In this document: piece after piece, positions 37,690 through 46,677 of the stretch
How the letters are laid out: the number at the start of each line of letters is the position of its first letter
How positions within the stretch are numbered: the first letter of the stretch is position 1
Origin: Leptospira biflexa
GTDB lineage: Bacteria; Spirochaetota; UBA4802; UB4802
DNA: 59,938 nt
Direction of reading: 5' to 3'
NCBI GenBank assembly: GCA_020721905.1
Contig: DYLU01000012.1
Span: 1-59,938 of the forward strand
Made by a program: the position numbers and the translations under genes
The notes under the pieces: model-generated
What the model was told of the DNA's origin: nothing
Seen by the model: the letters and a program-made list of their open reading frames with translations, nothing else
The model's database searches: none

Positions 37690-39064
37690 GCAATTGTTCT
37701 ATTAATAATTTTATTTGATTTTCAATGCTGTCAAGTGAAGTACTCCCATATGATTTTTTTCTTTCTGTAGATTTTTCAGGATCAAGATATTCATAAATGT
37801 CAGCATCAAATTTTTCTGAAAATTTCTTCAATTCTTCAAGAGGCAATGAAAAAAAGTTTTTATTGTTCTTTTCACAATACTTAACAACAGATCCTACAAT
37901 CTCATGCGCCTGTCTGAAAGCTATACCTTTCATAACAAGATAATCAGCAACATCGGTTGCAGTGGAAAAATTTTTATATATTGCTTTCTTTGTTATATCT
38001 TCATTTACCGTCATATGCTCAATCATCTCAGCCATGCCCTTAAATACCAATTTCACAGTATCAATGGAATCAAATAGTGGTTCTTTATCTTCCTGCAGGT
38101 CACGGTTATAGCTCATTGGCAATCCTTTCAGCACCGTCAACAATGAAATTAAATTGCCATACAGCCTTCCCGTTTTCCCACGTATAAGTTCGGCAATATC
38201 GGGATTGCGCTTCTGGGGCATAATGGATGATCCTGTTGTAACGCTATCACATAGCTTTATAAAATTGAACTCAGCTGTTGACCACACAATCAAATCTTCT
38301 GCAAGCCTGGAAGAATGCATGCCCGCCATTGCAGCAAAGTACAAAAAGTCTGCAATAAAATCCCTGTCGCTTACCGCATCCATTGAATTATGTGCGACAG
38401 TTCCAAATTCCAGCTCTTTTGCAACATAGTGTCTGTCAGTAGCATAGTTAACCCCTGCCAGTGCTCCGCTTCCCAGAGGAAGAACGTCGGCAGTGCTGAA
38501 TGCAAATCTGAGCCGCTTGAGATCACGCAGATACGCCCATGCATACACCATAAGGTGATGACTAAAGCGCACAGGCTGTGCTATCTGCATGTGCGTGTAC
38601 CCTGGCATAATTACTTGTTTGTTTTCCTGTGCTTTCTTTATCAGTTTTTGTATCAGATCAACACAAAGTTTTTGTATATCTTTAATTTCATCTTTCAAAT
38701 ACAATCGTACATCTGTAACTACCTGATCATTTCGCGAACGTGCTGTATGCAATCTTTTTCCAGCTTCATCAATGAGCTCTGTTAATCGGGCTTCAATATT
38801 CATATGAATATCTTCAAGCTTTTCGTTAAACGGGAATGTGCCTTCTTCAATTTCTTTCTGAATTGTTTGCAAACCTTTTATAATAGCATTACAATCATCC
38901 TGTGTAAGCATACCCTGATTTGCTAACATCCTGGCATGTGCAATGGATCCCTGTATATCATGCTTATATAATCTGACATCAAAATGCAATGATGCAGATA
39001 TCTGTTCTGTTATCTGTGAGGTTGCATCACTAAACCTTCCACCCCATAGTTTTTTATTTTTCAA
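37673..39064 (-). CDS. argH: argininosuccinate lyase
   Basis: ArgH splits argininosuccinate to arginine and fumarate, the last step of arginine synthesis. The fumarase-superfamily signature GSSIMPQKRNPD (with catalytic Ser) is clear, as are MPGYTHMQIAQPVRF and the LHTARSRNDQ block. 463 residues is standard. argG is not in the window. It is followed by mgtC with a 17-bp overlap and stands 140 bp from a flagellar-region gene, so it belongs to a different unit. Confidence 0.97.
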   Translation of the reverse strand: MKNKKLWGGRFSDATSQITEQISASLHFDVRLYKHDIQGSIAHARMLANQGMLTQDDCNAIIKGLQTIQKEIEEGTFPFNEKLEDIHMNIEARLTELIDEAGKRLHTARSRNDQVVTDVRLYLKDEIKDIQKLCVDLIQKLIKKAQENKQVIMPGYTHMQIAQPVRFSHHLMVYAWAYLRDLKRLRFAFSTADVLPLGSGALAGVNYATDRHYVAKELEFGTVAHNSMDAVSDRDFIADFLYFAAMAGMHSSRLAEDLIVWSTAEFNFIKLCDSVTTGSSIMPQKRNPDIAELIRGKTGRLYGNLISLLTVLKGLPMSYNRDLQEDKEPLFDSIDTVKLVFKGMAEMIEHMTVNEDITKKAIYKNFSTATDVADYLVMKGIAFRQAHEIVGSVVKYCEKNNKNFFSLPLEELKKFSEKFDADIYEYLDPEKSTERKKSYGSTSLDSIENQIKLLIEQLHEFNH

Positions 39065-39204
39065 AGCTGTTCTCCTGTAATAAATAAGGTTTACCCCAAC
39101 TCATAGAGAGGCTGGAGTGCATGCTTCATATTTCATAAGATAATTTGAAGGAATTATTGCTGATTATTAACAACAATGTATTGATGTCAAGTATAAAGGT
39201 GAAT

Positions 39205-40191
39205 CTACGATTTTATATTTTGCAGTATTATACCAAGATAATCGTCTAATTCCCCAATCAGAGGCTTTAATTCATATTCAAGTATATCTGAAAGGCTGAC
39301 TATATCATTATTTTCCATTATGTCTGCAATTTCGGATAACATATCCTGCAATCTGATATTCAGTTCTTCAAGCGATTGATCATTATGGACAATATCTGCC
39401 AGATTTATGCCAAATACCGGTGATACCTGATAACAGGTTCGCATATATAAATAAAGGAAATCCACAAGTGTATGTATAATCTCAAGTGCTTCATTATCTT
39501 TACCCTTTTGATACAGGCCAGCTACAACCTCTAAATTATCCACCTGCTTTAAAACCATAGACTTTAAATTCAGCAGTGTCTTAAAAATAACATCCGGCGA
39601 ATCCACACTCTGAATAACAAGATGCTTCAATGCATCACTGGAAAGTAAAACTCTGAATAATGTTGTTACATCATGAAACAATTCATTAATTTTATTGATA
39701 TCACCATTGGTACGATTATTAGCTATCATATTTTGCAATGATTTAATTGAATCAATATATTGCTGTACTGTCATATCTTTAAACCGCATATTTCCCCTTA
39801 CCAGGCTAAGTATATTCAATACCGACTGTAATACTGTAACAAGCCATTTTATACCATGATGTAACTGAGAAAACTCATCATCAGTTAATTGCGCTATTGA
39901 TTCTTTATCTTTTAAATATTGTTCGGCTCGGTTACAATAAGCTATACCTTCCTTTATTGAATCAATAACAAAATCACCAACCGACTGTACATAGCAATTA
40001 ATATTTTTAATATCATGTATTGGCGTATCGGGTGCTGAGTCAGGCTCATACAACACACCATCAACTATAGCACCTAAAAATATCAGGCTTCGATGAGATG
40101 CCCAGCTATTGACCGAACTCATCACATCTTTAACTGTGCTCTCTTTTTCTATGGTAAAATAAACATGATGGTCATTAATTAACAATTGCAT
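39205..40191 (-). CDS. unknown protein of the flagellar filament block
   Basis: A 328-residue soluble protein, 22 bp downstream of fliD and on the same strand, so almost certainly co-transcribed with it. I do not recognise it. The first 70 residues look like a small beta-rich domain (LLINDHHVYFTIE, LIFLGAIVDGVLYEP); the rest is helical with many charged residues (residues 80-328) and no membrane segment or signal. By place it could be a cytoplasmic chaperone or export factor for FliD or flagellin, the role FliS/FliT has elsewhere; no fliS is seen in the window. This is inference from position. Confidence 0.65.
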   Translation of the reverse strand: MQLLINDHHVYFTIEKESTVKDVMSSVNSWASHRSLIFLGAIVDGVLYEPDSAPDTPIHDIKNINCYVQSVGDFVIDSIKEGIAYCNRAEQYLKDKESIAQLTDDEFSQLHHGIKWLVTVLQSVLNILSLVRGNMRFKDMTVQQYIDSIKSLQNMIANNRTNGDINKINELFHDVTTLFRVLLSSDALKHLVIQSVDSPDVIFKTLLNLKSMVLKQVDNLEVVAGLYQKGKDNEALEIIHTLVDFLYLYMRTCYQVSPVFGINLADIVHNDQSLEELNIRLQDMLSEIADIMENNDIVSLSDILEYELKPLIGELDDYLGIILQNIKS

Positions 40192-40213
40192 GGTGTACCT
40201 CTTGCACTATTAT

Positions 40214-42235
40214 TTATTTTTCAGTTTGTTTTTGCATATTCTTCATCTGCATATCCAGCCAGTTGCCCTGTGATTTGGAGCCTGAAATAGCCTTTTCCAT
40301 GGAAGCAAATTTTTGCCTTAATTTTTGTTCATACGCTTTCAGATGCTCCTGCTTGCGCTCAATGCGTTCATCAGTGGCTTTAATGGATGCATCTTCAAGA
40401 TCCATTTTTGCCACTATGATGTTTTTACCTGCACTGACATACGGATCCAGAATACTTTCCATTTTAAAAGCCAATCCATTATCAATCCGGTTATCGCCAT
40501 CATTATCCGAACCAAAAAAATTCTGAACACCTTCCGGATTTTCTGATAACACCTCAACAAGCTTAGCCTCGTCTATTATAAGCTTGCCTTCTTTTATTGT
40601 TTCCCATTTTGCATTTATTTCACCGGTTGAAACGCCAATCTGATAAAGCATTTTAACTTGCTTTTCTACATTTGAAGGATAAGCGGAGCTAATTGCGGTC
40701 TTCAATGCATTCTGCAGCCTCATCAGAGTCATATCGCCCATAAGAATACCATTTTTATATTTATCTTTCTGATAATCACCCACCTTATCGGATTTTACTG
40801 CTTTAGTTAATTCATTATTGAAAGCAAGATAATCGTTGTATGCTTCAACAAATTTCTTTATCTTTTCAACCGCCGTTTCAGTATTTTGACGAATTGTGAT
40901 AGTAACTGGTTTAATTGAAGTGCCTAATAGATTAAGGGTTACCCCCTTTAATATATCGTCAATACCGTTATTTTTTGGTCTGACTATCTCAACCCCATCA
41001 AGTTTTATTTTTGCATCATTTGCTTCAGCTACAACATTTTTTGGGTCAAGTATTCCTTCTCCCTTTATCTTGGTAATCAGTGAAGCGTCCTGAAAAGTAG
41101 CTTTGCCATCATTACAGTAGAACAAAATTTTTGTTATCTTTTTATCTGCAAAATCCTGACCAACAGGTATTTCCTGTTTTCCCTGTTTATCTGGGTCAAG
41201 CTTATATATTTTTTCAGTACGTTTACCATCTTCAACCGAAACAACCCCAACACCAAGAGTATCTTCAATCTCTTTTTTTGGTTTCTTTTCAAGAGGGCGT
41301 TCACGGGAAACATTATATCCTTTCAGCTCAATACCCTTTATAACAGTTGTTTCATCAGGACCTATCTCAACCTTGTATGGTATTACTTCATCTTCTGATT
41401 TTTCTTTTGAATATGTAACATTCAGCTCAAGGATTGACTGCTTTTGTGCTTTATACTCAACCGGTAAAACATACTCACGCCATAATCTGGCATCTATTGT
41501 TAGCATCTTCCCATCTTTATCAACTGTCAGAGTTCCATCTTCATCTTCTACAGGTTTGTCACCGGTATAACCTGTAAAATATTTTGTATCAAAGATTATT
41601 TTCTGTGATTCCTTTGCTGCACCCTTTTCACCTTTTACCAGTCCAATCTTTTTTAAGTACTCTTCATCGCCCCGTATCTTTAATTCACCCTTTTTCCCCG
41701 GAACTTTTGATTCAATGGTTAAAATACTTTTATCATCAATAGTTTTAATTGTTGTTGTCGAAACAATACCAGATGCAATTTCATTAATTTTATCACTCAA
41801 TGTTTTTATGTTACCACCACGAAATTTTATGGTATAAGAATTTCCATCTACTTCAATGCCGAAAGTTCCTGCGGGCAATATCTCATCTTGTTTAATCTGA
41901 TCAGTGGATATTTTGTGTGTTGAAGCTAAATTCAATACTTCAAGTGTGTGTGTGCCATTCACTGCATGCCGCGACGCCTGAGCCTGCAAAACACCAGTAT
42001 CAGAAATTTGTATACCTTTTTCTTTAAATGGAGCCCTGAACCCATATAAGTCCTTTGTGGCATCATTTAACGTATGAAGCTTGGTCTGAAGCTGACGCAA
42101 AGCTTCTTTTCGGAGAGAATATCTATCCTTTTCTTCCTGCCATTGTATAATAGGCCTGGCTTCTACCTCAACCAGCTTTTGAATTATCTGGTCAGTATCC
42201 ATCCCTGATGCTACGCCGCCTAAAGTGACTGGCAT
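40214..42235 (-). CDS. fliD: flagellar filament cap protein FliD
   Basis: FliD caps the flagellar filament and assists flagellin addition; in spirochaetes this happens in the periplasm. The N-terminus has the FliD_N block GGVASGMDTDQIIQKLVEVEARP (given in part) and the C-terminal third FliD_C, with a helical end of coiled coil (residues 600-665). It is large (673) with a middle insert of Lys/Glu-rich sequence (about residues 230-400), longer than the E. coli protein (468), which fits spirochaete FliD. It is followed by the unknown filament-block gene and preceded by flaG. Confidence 0.93.
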   Translation of the reverse strand: MPVTLGGVASGMDTDQIIQKLVEVEARPIIQWQEEKDRYSLRKEALRQLQTKLHTLNDATKDLYGFRAPFKEKGIQISDTGVLQAQASRHAVNGTHTLEVLNLASTHKISTDQIKQDEILPAGTFGIEVDGNSYTIKFRGGNIKTLSDKINEIASGIVSTTTIKTIDDKSILTIESKVPGKKGELKIRGDEEYLKKIGLVKGEKGAAKESQKIIFDTKYFTGYTGDKPVEDEDGTLTVDKDGKMLTIDARLWREYVLPVEYKAQKQSILELNVTYSKEKSEDEVIPYKVEIGPDETTVIKGIELKGYNVSRERPLEKKPKKEIEDTLGVGVVSVEDGKRTEKIYKLDPDKQGKQEIPVGQDFADKKITKILFYCNDGKATFQDASLITKIKGEGILDPKNVVAEANDAKIKLDGVEIVRPKNNGIDDILKGVTLNLLGTSIKPVTITIRQNTETAVEKIKKFVEAYNDYLAFNNELTKAVKSDKVGDYQKDKYKNGILMGDMTLMRLQNALKTAISSAYPSNVEKQVKMLYQIGVSTGEINAKWETIKEGKLIIDEAKLVEVLSENPEGVQNFFGSDNDGDNRIDNGLAFKMESILDPYVSAGKNIIVAKMDLEDASIKATDERIERKQEHLKAYEQKLRQKFASMEKAISGSKSQGNWLDMQMKNMQKQTEK

Positions 42236-42345
42236 ACATGTATCCCTTCATGTAAGATAATAGTAAAGATAGCTATTAATCCATACTATTTCAATACATT
42301 ATCGGCAAAATTCAGCAATCACTAAAGCGACATATTACAACAAAA

Positions 42346-42672
42346 TTATCTTGACTCATCAATAAACATGCCTATCATTTCTCTGATCTGAGCAGCAAGC
42401 CTGATTACCTCTTTTGGCGGTATTTCCCGTATCACTTCATTATTGCTGGCATCAACTACACGCATAACAATTCTATCAGTCTTTTCATCAACAGAAAATG
42501 CTATACGATTGTTGACTGTTTTTGCTGCAGCATTGAGCATATCTACAGCATCATTCAAATTTTCCTTTGAGAAACGGGGTTCTTCATATTTTTTATCCTC
42601 ATTTCGTGCTTCAGGCTGTTTAACCTTGAAAGCATTTACAGGCACATTCCCCGAAACTTTGCTTATATCCAT
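42346..42672 (-). CDS. flaG: FlaG-family flagellar protein
   Basis: A 108-residue FlaG homologue: a disordered polar N-terminus (residues 1-45) and a C-terminal domain with VDEKTDRIVMRVVDASNNEVIREIPP, a family hallmark. FlaG influences filament length in other bacteria. It lies between flaB and fliD; a strong AAGGAGGT precedes the ATG by 6-8 bases. A terminator sits upstream between it and the flaB gene, so it probably starts a unit with fliD. Confidence 0.9.
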   Translation of the reverse strand: MDISKVSGNVPVNAFKVKQPEARNEDKKYEEPRFSKENLNDAVDMLNAAAKTVNNRIAFSVDEKTDRIVMRVVDASNNEVIREIPPKEVIRLAAQIREMIGMFIDESR

Positions 42673-42720
42673 ACAAGTTACCTCCTTGTATACTTAAAAA
42701 ACTTCCCTGTAAAAAATTGT

Positions 42721-42765
42721 AAAAAAATGTTTGCCCTCTCCTTGAAAATTCTTGGAGAGGGCAAA
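42721..42765 (-). terminator. rho-independent terminator of flaB (first copy)
   Basis: A 12-bp perfect stem (TTTGCCCTCTCC / GGAGAGGGCAAA, loop 12) that, read on the minus strand, is followed by ACATTTTTTT. It lies 35 bp past the stop of the flagellin gene at 42800. Confidence 0.92.
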
Positions 42766-42799
42766 TTCCGGTCGGCACTGCGGTAACCGGATATTCCCC

Positions 42800-43642
42800 T
42801 CATCCCAATAAGTGCAATACCAGCTGAGGCTTGAAATTGGCCTGAGCCAGCATCGCAACACCACTCTGGACAAGGATCTGGTCCTTTGTAAACTCAACCA
42901 TTTCAGCTGCCATATCCGCATCCCGTATACGGGAGTCAGCAGCCAGCATATTTTCATAGGACATCGCCAGTGCAGTGATGGTATTTTCCATCCTGTTGTA
43001 GTAGCCACCAAGGTCTGCCCTTTGCCGATTCAGCTTATCTAAAGCTGCATCAATATACCCTATCATGGCATTTGCCTGACCAACAGTGGAAATTGACCGT
43101 TTCCGGTTCCCATCATAAAGGTTTAAAGCCTTGGCACTCATCGTAGTAATAAAGGCTCTAATCCTTTGCCCCTGGTTTGGCCCAATATGAAAGAATATGC
43201 TTCCCACTCGCGAGTTGCGCGCATATATGCCGGTGAGCATCTTCATACGGTTGAATTCTGCTGAAGTTGAGATCCTGTCGATCTCATCTATCAACTGCGA
43301 AACTTCAACCTGAATCTGCGCACGGTCGGCATTTGAATAAATTCCGTTTGCGGCCTGAACCGATAGCATCCGGATCCTCTGCAGAATATCATTAATCTGC
43401 TGTAATGATCCTTCAGCAACCTGAATAAACGAAAGCCCGTTTTCGGCATTTCGTTCAGCCTGGAACAAACCATTAATCTGCGTCCTCATTTTTTCAGACA
43501 CAGCAAGTCCCGAAGCATCATCACCAGCCCTGTTAATCTGCTGGCCGGATGCCAACCGCTCAATGGATTTATCCATTCGCGATGAGACGATCTTAAGCTG
43601 CCTGTTAGCGAATATAGCGCTTAAGTTGTGATTGATTCTCAT
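42800..43642 (-). CDS. flaB: flagellin FlaB (copy 1)
   Basis: A 280-residue flagellin of the spirochaete FlaB type: the N-terminal D0/D1 domain ([16 protein letters not shown] then [18 protein letters not shown]) and the C-terminal D1/D0 domain ([19 protein letters not shown] and ending [14 protein letters not shown]), with only a small variable centre. It lacks a signal peptide, as core flagellins use the flagellar export path. The N- and C-ends match the second copy (43960-44808) closely. Its leader of about 300 bp carries a perfect palindrome and long hairpins. Confidence 0.97.
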   Translation of the reverse strand: MRINHNLSAIFANRQLKIVSSRMDKSIERLASGQQINRAGDDASGLAVSEKMRTQINGLFQAERNAENGLSFIQVAEGSLQQINDILQRIRMLSVQAANGIYSNADRAQIQVEVSQLIDEIDRISTSAEFNRMKMLTGIYARNSRVGSIFFHIGPNQGQRIRAFITTMSAKALNLYDGNRKRSISTVGQANAMIGYIDAALDKLNRQRADLGGYYNRMENTITALAMSYENMLAADSRIRDADMAAEMVEFTKDQILVQSGVAMLAQANFKPQLVLHLLG

Positions 43643-43710
43643 AAACTCTCCCTCCCTTGAACATTTACAGGATACCCCGGTATTTCTGTTGAGATATCTC
43701 AGGATTTGTC

Positions 43711-43733
43711 AGTATGTTCATCATGAACATACT
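43711..43733. promoter_or_regulatory. perfect inverted repeat in the leader of flaB copy 1
   Basis: Arms AGTATGTTCAT and ATGAACATACT around a single central C, 23 bp in all, about 70 bp upstream of the flaB start at 43642. It could be an operator or an RNA hairpin; a one-base loop cannot form in RNA without opening the stem, so DNA binding is the more likely use. Confidence 0.75.
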
Positions 43734-43752
43734 GGGTCTGATGTAAGACCAG
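43732..43752 (-). other. conserved flagellin leader element (copy 1)
   Basis: On the RNA-sense strand this starts CTGGTCTTACATCAGACC and then CAG, with a small self-complementary core (GGTCT / AGACC). A close relative lies in the leader of the second flagellin (44928-44947). Both are about 90-130 bp from the start codon. Confidence 0.6.
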
Positions 43753-43812
43753 GGGTTTTCTCCCCAATGTTGCCCGGACTGCCCATCATCCAGACATCAT
43801 CAGCTGCCGTAA

Positions 43813-43857
43813 TTCTGGCAGCCGGTGACGCCCTCCCATCATCACCGGCCGCCAGAA
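43813..43857 (-). other. long stem-loop between the two flagellin genes
   Basis: Outer arms TTCTGGC / GCCAGAA and inner arms GCCGGTGA / TCACCGGC pair with a single A-C mismatch between them and a 13-base loop: a 15-16 bp stem. It lies after the stop of flaB copy 2 and before copy 1. There is no T run, so it is not a typical terminator; it may stabilise mRNA or set the ratio of the two flagellins. Confidence 0.65.
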
Positions 43858-43959
43858 CAAGCAGCCGAATAGAAAGGACAGTCCCGGTACAATTGTCCAG
43901 GGAGAGTGAGAATCATCACAAAAGTTTTCAAAGAACCATTAGGTGTGTCCCTTTGCTGA

Positions 43960-44808
43960 TTACACAAGTAATCGTAACACCGATTGGGGTTGTAAATTAG
44001 CCTGTGCTAACATTGCAGTGCCTGACTGCACAAGGACTGTGTTCTTGGTAAATTCTACCATTTCTTCAGCCATATCAGTATCCCTGATACGGGATTCTGA
44101 TGCCTGAACATTTTCATATGCGGTCATAAGCCCCTTTGCTGTATGCTCAAGCCTGTTATAGTAGGCACCTAAATCAGCACGCTGCTTGGAAAGCTTTTGT
44201 AATGCAGCATCCATTACACCAATGGTTGCATTTGCACCACCCGGCGAAGTGAGGGTAATTGCAATTTTACCGGTAGCATCTTTCATCCTGAAAGCCTGAG
44301 CTGTCATAGTTCCAATGAATACCCTTACGCGCTGATTGGCGTTAGGTCCCATATGAAACCACATGCTTGACTTTGGATTAATCTTGGAAAATTCGCCGGT
44401 CAATATTTTAAACCGGTTAAATTCCGCCTGTGATGCTATACGGTCCACTTCATCTACCAGGGCAGATACTTCAACCTGAATAAGCTGGCGATCTGCGTTG
44501 GTATAGATGCCGTTTGCAGCCTGAACTGCCAGAACCCTTATTCTCTGGATAATCTGGGCAGTCTGTGCCAAATACCCTTCTGCAGTCTGAACAAACGACA
44601 TACCGTCTTCGGTATTTCGTTCGGCCTGACGCAAACCCTGAATCTGGGTTCGCATCTTTTCAGACACTGCCAAACCGGAAGCATCATCGCCGGCTCTGTT
44701 TATTCTTTCGCCAGACGATAGCTTTTCCATGCTCTTGTTCACATTCCACTGTGTGAACTTCAACGTTCTGTTAGCATTTACAGCACTCATGTTGTGGTTG
44801 ATAATCAT
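43960..44808 (-). CDS. flaB: flagellin FlaB (copy 2)
   Basis: A 282-residue flagellin of the FlaB type, close to copy 1. The N-terminus [17 protein letters not shown] and the shared block [20 protein letters not shown] mark the core; the C-terminus ends [21 protein letters not shown]. Differences from copy 1 sit mostly in the centre ([16 protein letters not shown]), the expected surface region. Several FlaB paralogues build one periplasmic filament in spirochaetes, so the pair is normal for the group. The leader upstream (44809-45120) is strongly structured. Confidence 0.97.
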   Translation of the reverse strand: MIINHNMSAVNANRTLKFTQWNVNKSMEKLSSGERINRAGDDASGLAVSEKMRTQIQGLRQAERNTEDGMSFVQTAEGYLAQTAQIIQRIRVLAVQAANGIYTNADRQLIQVEVSALVDEVDRIASQAEFNRFKILTGEFSKINPKSSMWFHMGPNANQRVRVFIGTMTAQAFRMKDATGKIAITLTSPGGANATIGVMDAALQKLSKQRADLGAYYNRLEHTAKGLMTAYENVQASESRIRDTDMAEEMVEFTKNTVLVQSGTAMLAQANLQPQSVLRLLV

Positions 44809-44892
44809 TTTACACTCCTTTGCACATTAGTTTTGGCTTCCCTGCCATTGTAATACACCACACCGGGCAGAAAGCGCAGTGCATTAGTGTAC

Positions 44893-44911
44893 GGTAGCAT
44901 TGTGTGCTACC
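44893..44911 (-). other. stem-loop in flaB copy 2 leader
   Basis: A 7-bp stem GGTAGCA / TGCTACC with a 5-base loop, 85-105 bp upstream of the flagellin start. It is part of the structured leader of flaB copy 2. Confidence 0.55.
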
Positions 44912-44915
44912 TGTT

Positions 44916-44971
44916 CCAGGCTTGTATCTGGGCTCATACAAGACCAGAACTATCGTATAATGCAAGCCTGG
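44916..44971 (-). other. mutually exclusive hairpins in flaB copy 2 leader
   Basis: CCAGGCTTG (44916-44924) can pair with CAAGCCTGG (44963-44971), but CTTGTAT (44921-44927) can pair instead with ATACAAG (44936-44942). The two stems share bases, the layout of an RNA switch or attenuator. The conserved leader element (44928-44947) sits in the middle. That it switches is inference. Confidence 0.5.
44928..44947 (-). other. conserved flagellin leader element (copy 2)
   Basis: On the RNA-sense strand CTGGTCTTGTATGAGCCCAG, nearly the same as the element at 43732-43752 in the other flagellin leader (CTGG and CCAG ends kept, inner bases changed in a few places). It lies 120-140 bp before the start of flaB copy 2. 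Confidence 0.6.
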
Positions 44972-45223
44972 AGTGAAGTTATCAAACCACATACCCCAAT
45001 AGGTGTTTTCAAAGATCAATCTCAGGAGACACTACTCCCTGCTCGACTTTTCGTCACCGTAGGCCTGAAACATAAATGCAGTATAACCTTAAAATTATCG
45101 TTTAATAGTATTTAGAGGCAATTATTAGATAATACGATTCAATTATTACTTATTTTTATATATTTCTTATTTTTTATTTTACTGGATTTGTACAATAGAT
45201 GCTCAACAAGCAGGAAGCAGCCA
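44972..45223. other. gap upstream of flaB copy 2, no gene seen
   Basis: About 250 bp between the leader of flaB copy 2 and the end of the radical-SAM gene. It is AT-rich toward 45120-45200. I could not find a convincing sigma28-type promoter (TAAA, 15 bases, GCCGATAA) for the flagellin here. Confidence 0.4.
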
Positions 45224-46441
45224 TCAGATTGCAAGCGGAGCACGTCCACAGCATTTTTTAAATTTTTTGCCCGAACCACATGGACAGATATCATTACGCT
45301 GAACCAGTTTAAATTGTCCAGATTGCACTGATTGCTTTAATTTACCAACCCTTGTAACCAATTCATTTTCATAGGGCCGATAATGCTCAAAAAGCATCTT
45401 CCATGCTTTGCACAATTTGCTTGTACCTCTTTCATTTATATTGTTAGTAAATCTATACCTGGTACAATCGCCCATACAAAAATTATTAATACTGCACGTA
45501 CTGCATTCGTTAGTTATTTCACGTTTGAGCAGTGCAAATGTATTGCGTTTTTCACTTTTCAAAATATCCTGCAAGCGATAGTTCATAATATTGCCTAACT
45601 GCCACTCCGGATATACAAAAAAATCACAGGGATAACAATCACCATTATGCTCAACCACGATATATGAATTGCATTCCTCAAGCCAGGAACATGACGTTTT
45701 TGCCCCATAATAAGAATACAGTAGAAGATCCTGAAATAACCTGATGGATACATAGGGAAAACCATCCTGATACCATGCATCAAAAAGATCGCAATAAAAA
45801 TTTCCCAGCTCCCTTCCACTGATACTGTATGGCATACGATTCCCCAGTTCATCATGTTCAAAACAGGGAATAAACTGAAGATAGGCAAAATTATTCTGCC
45901 GGAAAAATGAGTATACTTCGTTTGCCTTTGTCACATTTGCATCTGTCAGCAATGTAAGTATATTATACTGCACCAGATACTCATTCATATGAGCTATCGC
46001 TGCCATAACTTTATCAAAGCTGCCATGCCCCGCATAATCTTTTCGATACGTATCATGAATTGGCTGTGGCCCATCCAGGCTTATGCCAACCAGAAAATTA
46101 TTGCGTGATAAAAATTCACACCATTCTTCATTAAGAAGAATTCCATTTGTTTGAAGTGAATTTTCAATTGTTTGATTTGGTTTGCGATAGTTCCTTTGTA
46201 AAGTAACTATCGCCCTAAAAAAATCAAGCCCGGCTAACATTGGCTCACCACCCTGCCAGCAAAAAGAAATATACTTTGCATTGGTATTCACTGCAGATTG
46301 TATAAGTTGTTCAACTATAGATAAAGACATAACTTGGGGATGATTGGGATATACGTCATGTACACGTTTGTAAAAGCAGTAATCACATGATAGATTACAC
46401 TGATACGATACCGGTTTTACTAAGAATGAAAGAGTTTCCAT
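45224..46441 (-). CDS. radical SAM SPASM enzyme (anSME-like) with C-terminal SEC-C motif
   Basis: A 405-residue radical-SAM protein. The cluster motif is CNLSCDYC (C15, C19, C22), FCWQGGEPMLAG follows, and a SPASM Cys set ends with CSTCSINNFCMGDCTRY, as in anaerobic sulfatase-maturating enzymes, which oxidise Cys or Ser to formylglycine. The last 20 residues (NDICPCGSGKKFKKCCGRA) are a SEC-C zinc motif, as in SecA tails, unusual here. No sulfatase or small peptide precursor is in the window, so the substrate is unlinked. A 30-bp inverted GCGATAGTT pair lies inside the gene (46184-46213). A strong divergent gap separates it from the GNAT-like gene. Confidence 0.87.
   Translation of the reverse strand: METLSFLVKPVSYQCNLSCDYCFYKRVHDVYPNHPQVMSLSIVEQLIQSAVNTNAKYISFCWQGGEPMLAGLDFFRAIVTLQRNYRKPNQTIENSLQTNGILLNEEWCEFLSRNNFLVGISLDGPQPIHDTYRKDYAGHGSFDKVMAAIAHMNEYLVQYNILTLLTDANVTKANEVYSFFRQNNFAYLQFIPCFEHDELGNRMPYSISGRELGNFYCDLFDAWYQDGFPYVSIRLFQDLLLYSYYGAKTSCSWLEECNSYIVVEHNGDCYPCDFFVYPEWQLGNIMNYRLQDILKSEKRNTFALLKREITNECSTCSINNFCMGDCTRYRFTNNINERGTSKLCKAWKMLFEHYRPYENELVTRVGKLKQSVQSGQFKLVQRNDICPCGSGKKFKKCCGRAPLAI
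46184..46213. repeat. inverted pair of the dispersed GCGATAGTT word inside a gene
   Basis: GCGATAGTT (46184-46192) and AACTATCGC (46205-46213) with 12 bases between, the same spacing as the pair at 35631-35660 but in opposite order. It is in the coding region of the radical-SAM enzyme, where a hairpin would fall within the message. Confidence 0.85.
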
Positions 46442-46677
46442 AGTGGTAACAATTATTTCCAGCCTCGTATATTTGAGTAAAATTCCTTTTCAAAAGCCAA
46501 AAGTTTTACATTGCAATTATTTGACTTTTTTATCATAGGTCCAAAAGTACAGCTTGTAAAAAGCATATAGTCACACAAGGTATTTGCAAGCGATTTATGA
46601 TGTTTTTTTATTTTTGTTGCTTTATTCATGCATCTCTATTATGCTTCATCAATTCTTATTTGCATGGGAGATTCACG

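Noticed and set aside
42694-43011. Open frame of 105 codons on the minus strand overlapping the end of flaB copy 1
   Set aside because: It lies in another frame of the conserved flagellin C-terminus, has no ribosome site and covers the terminator; it is a shadow.
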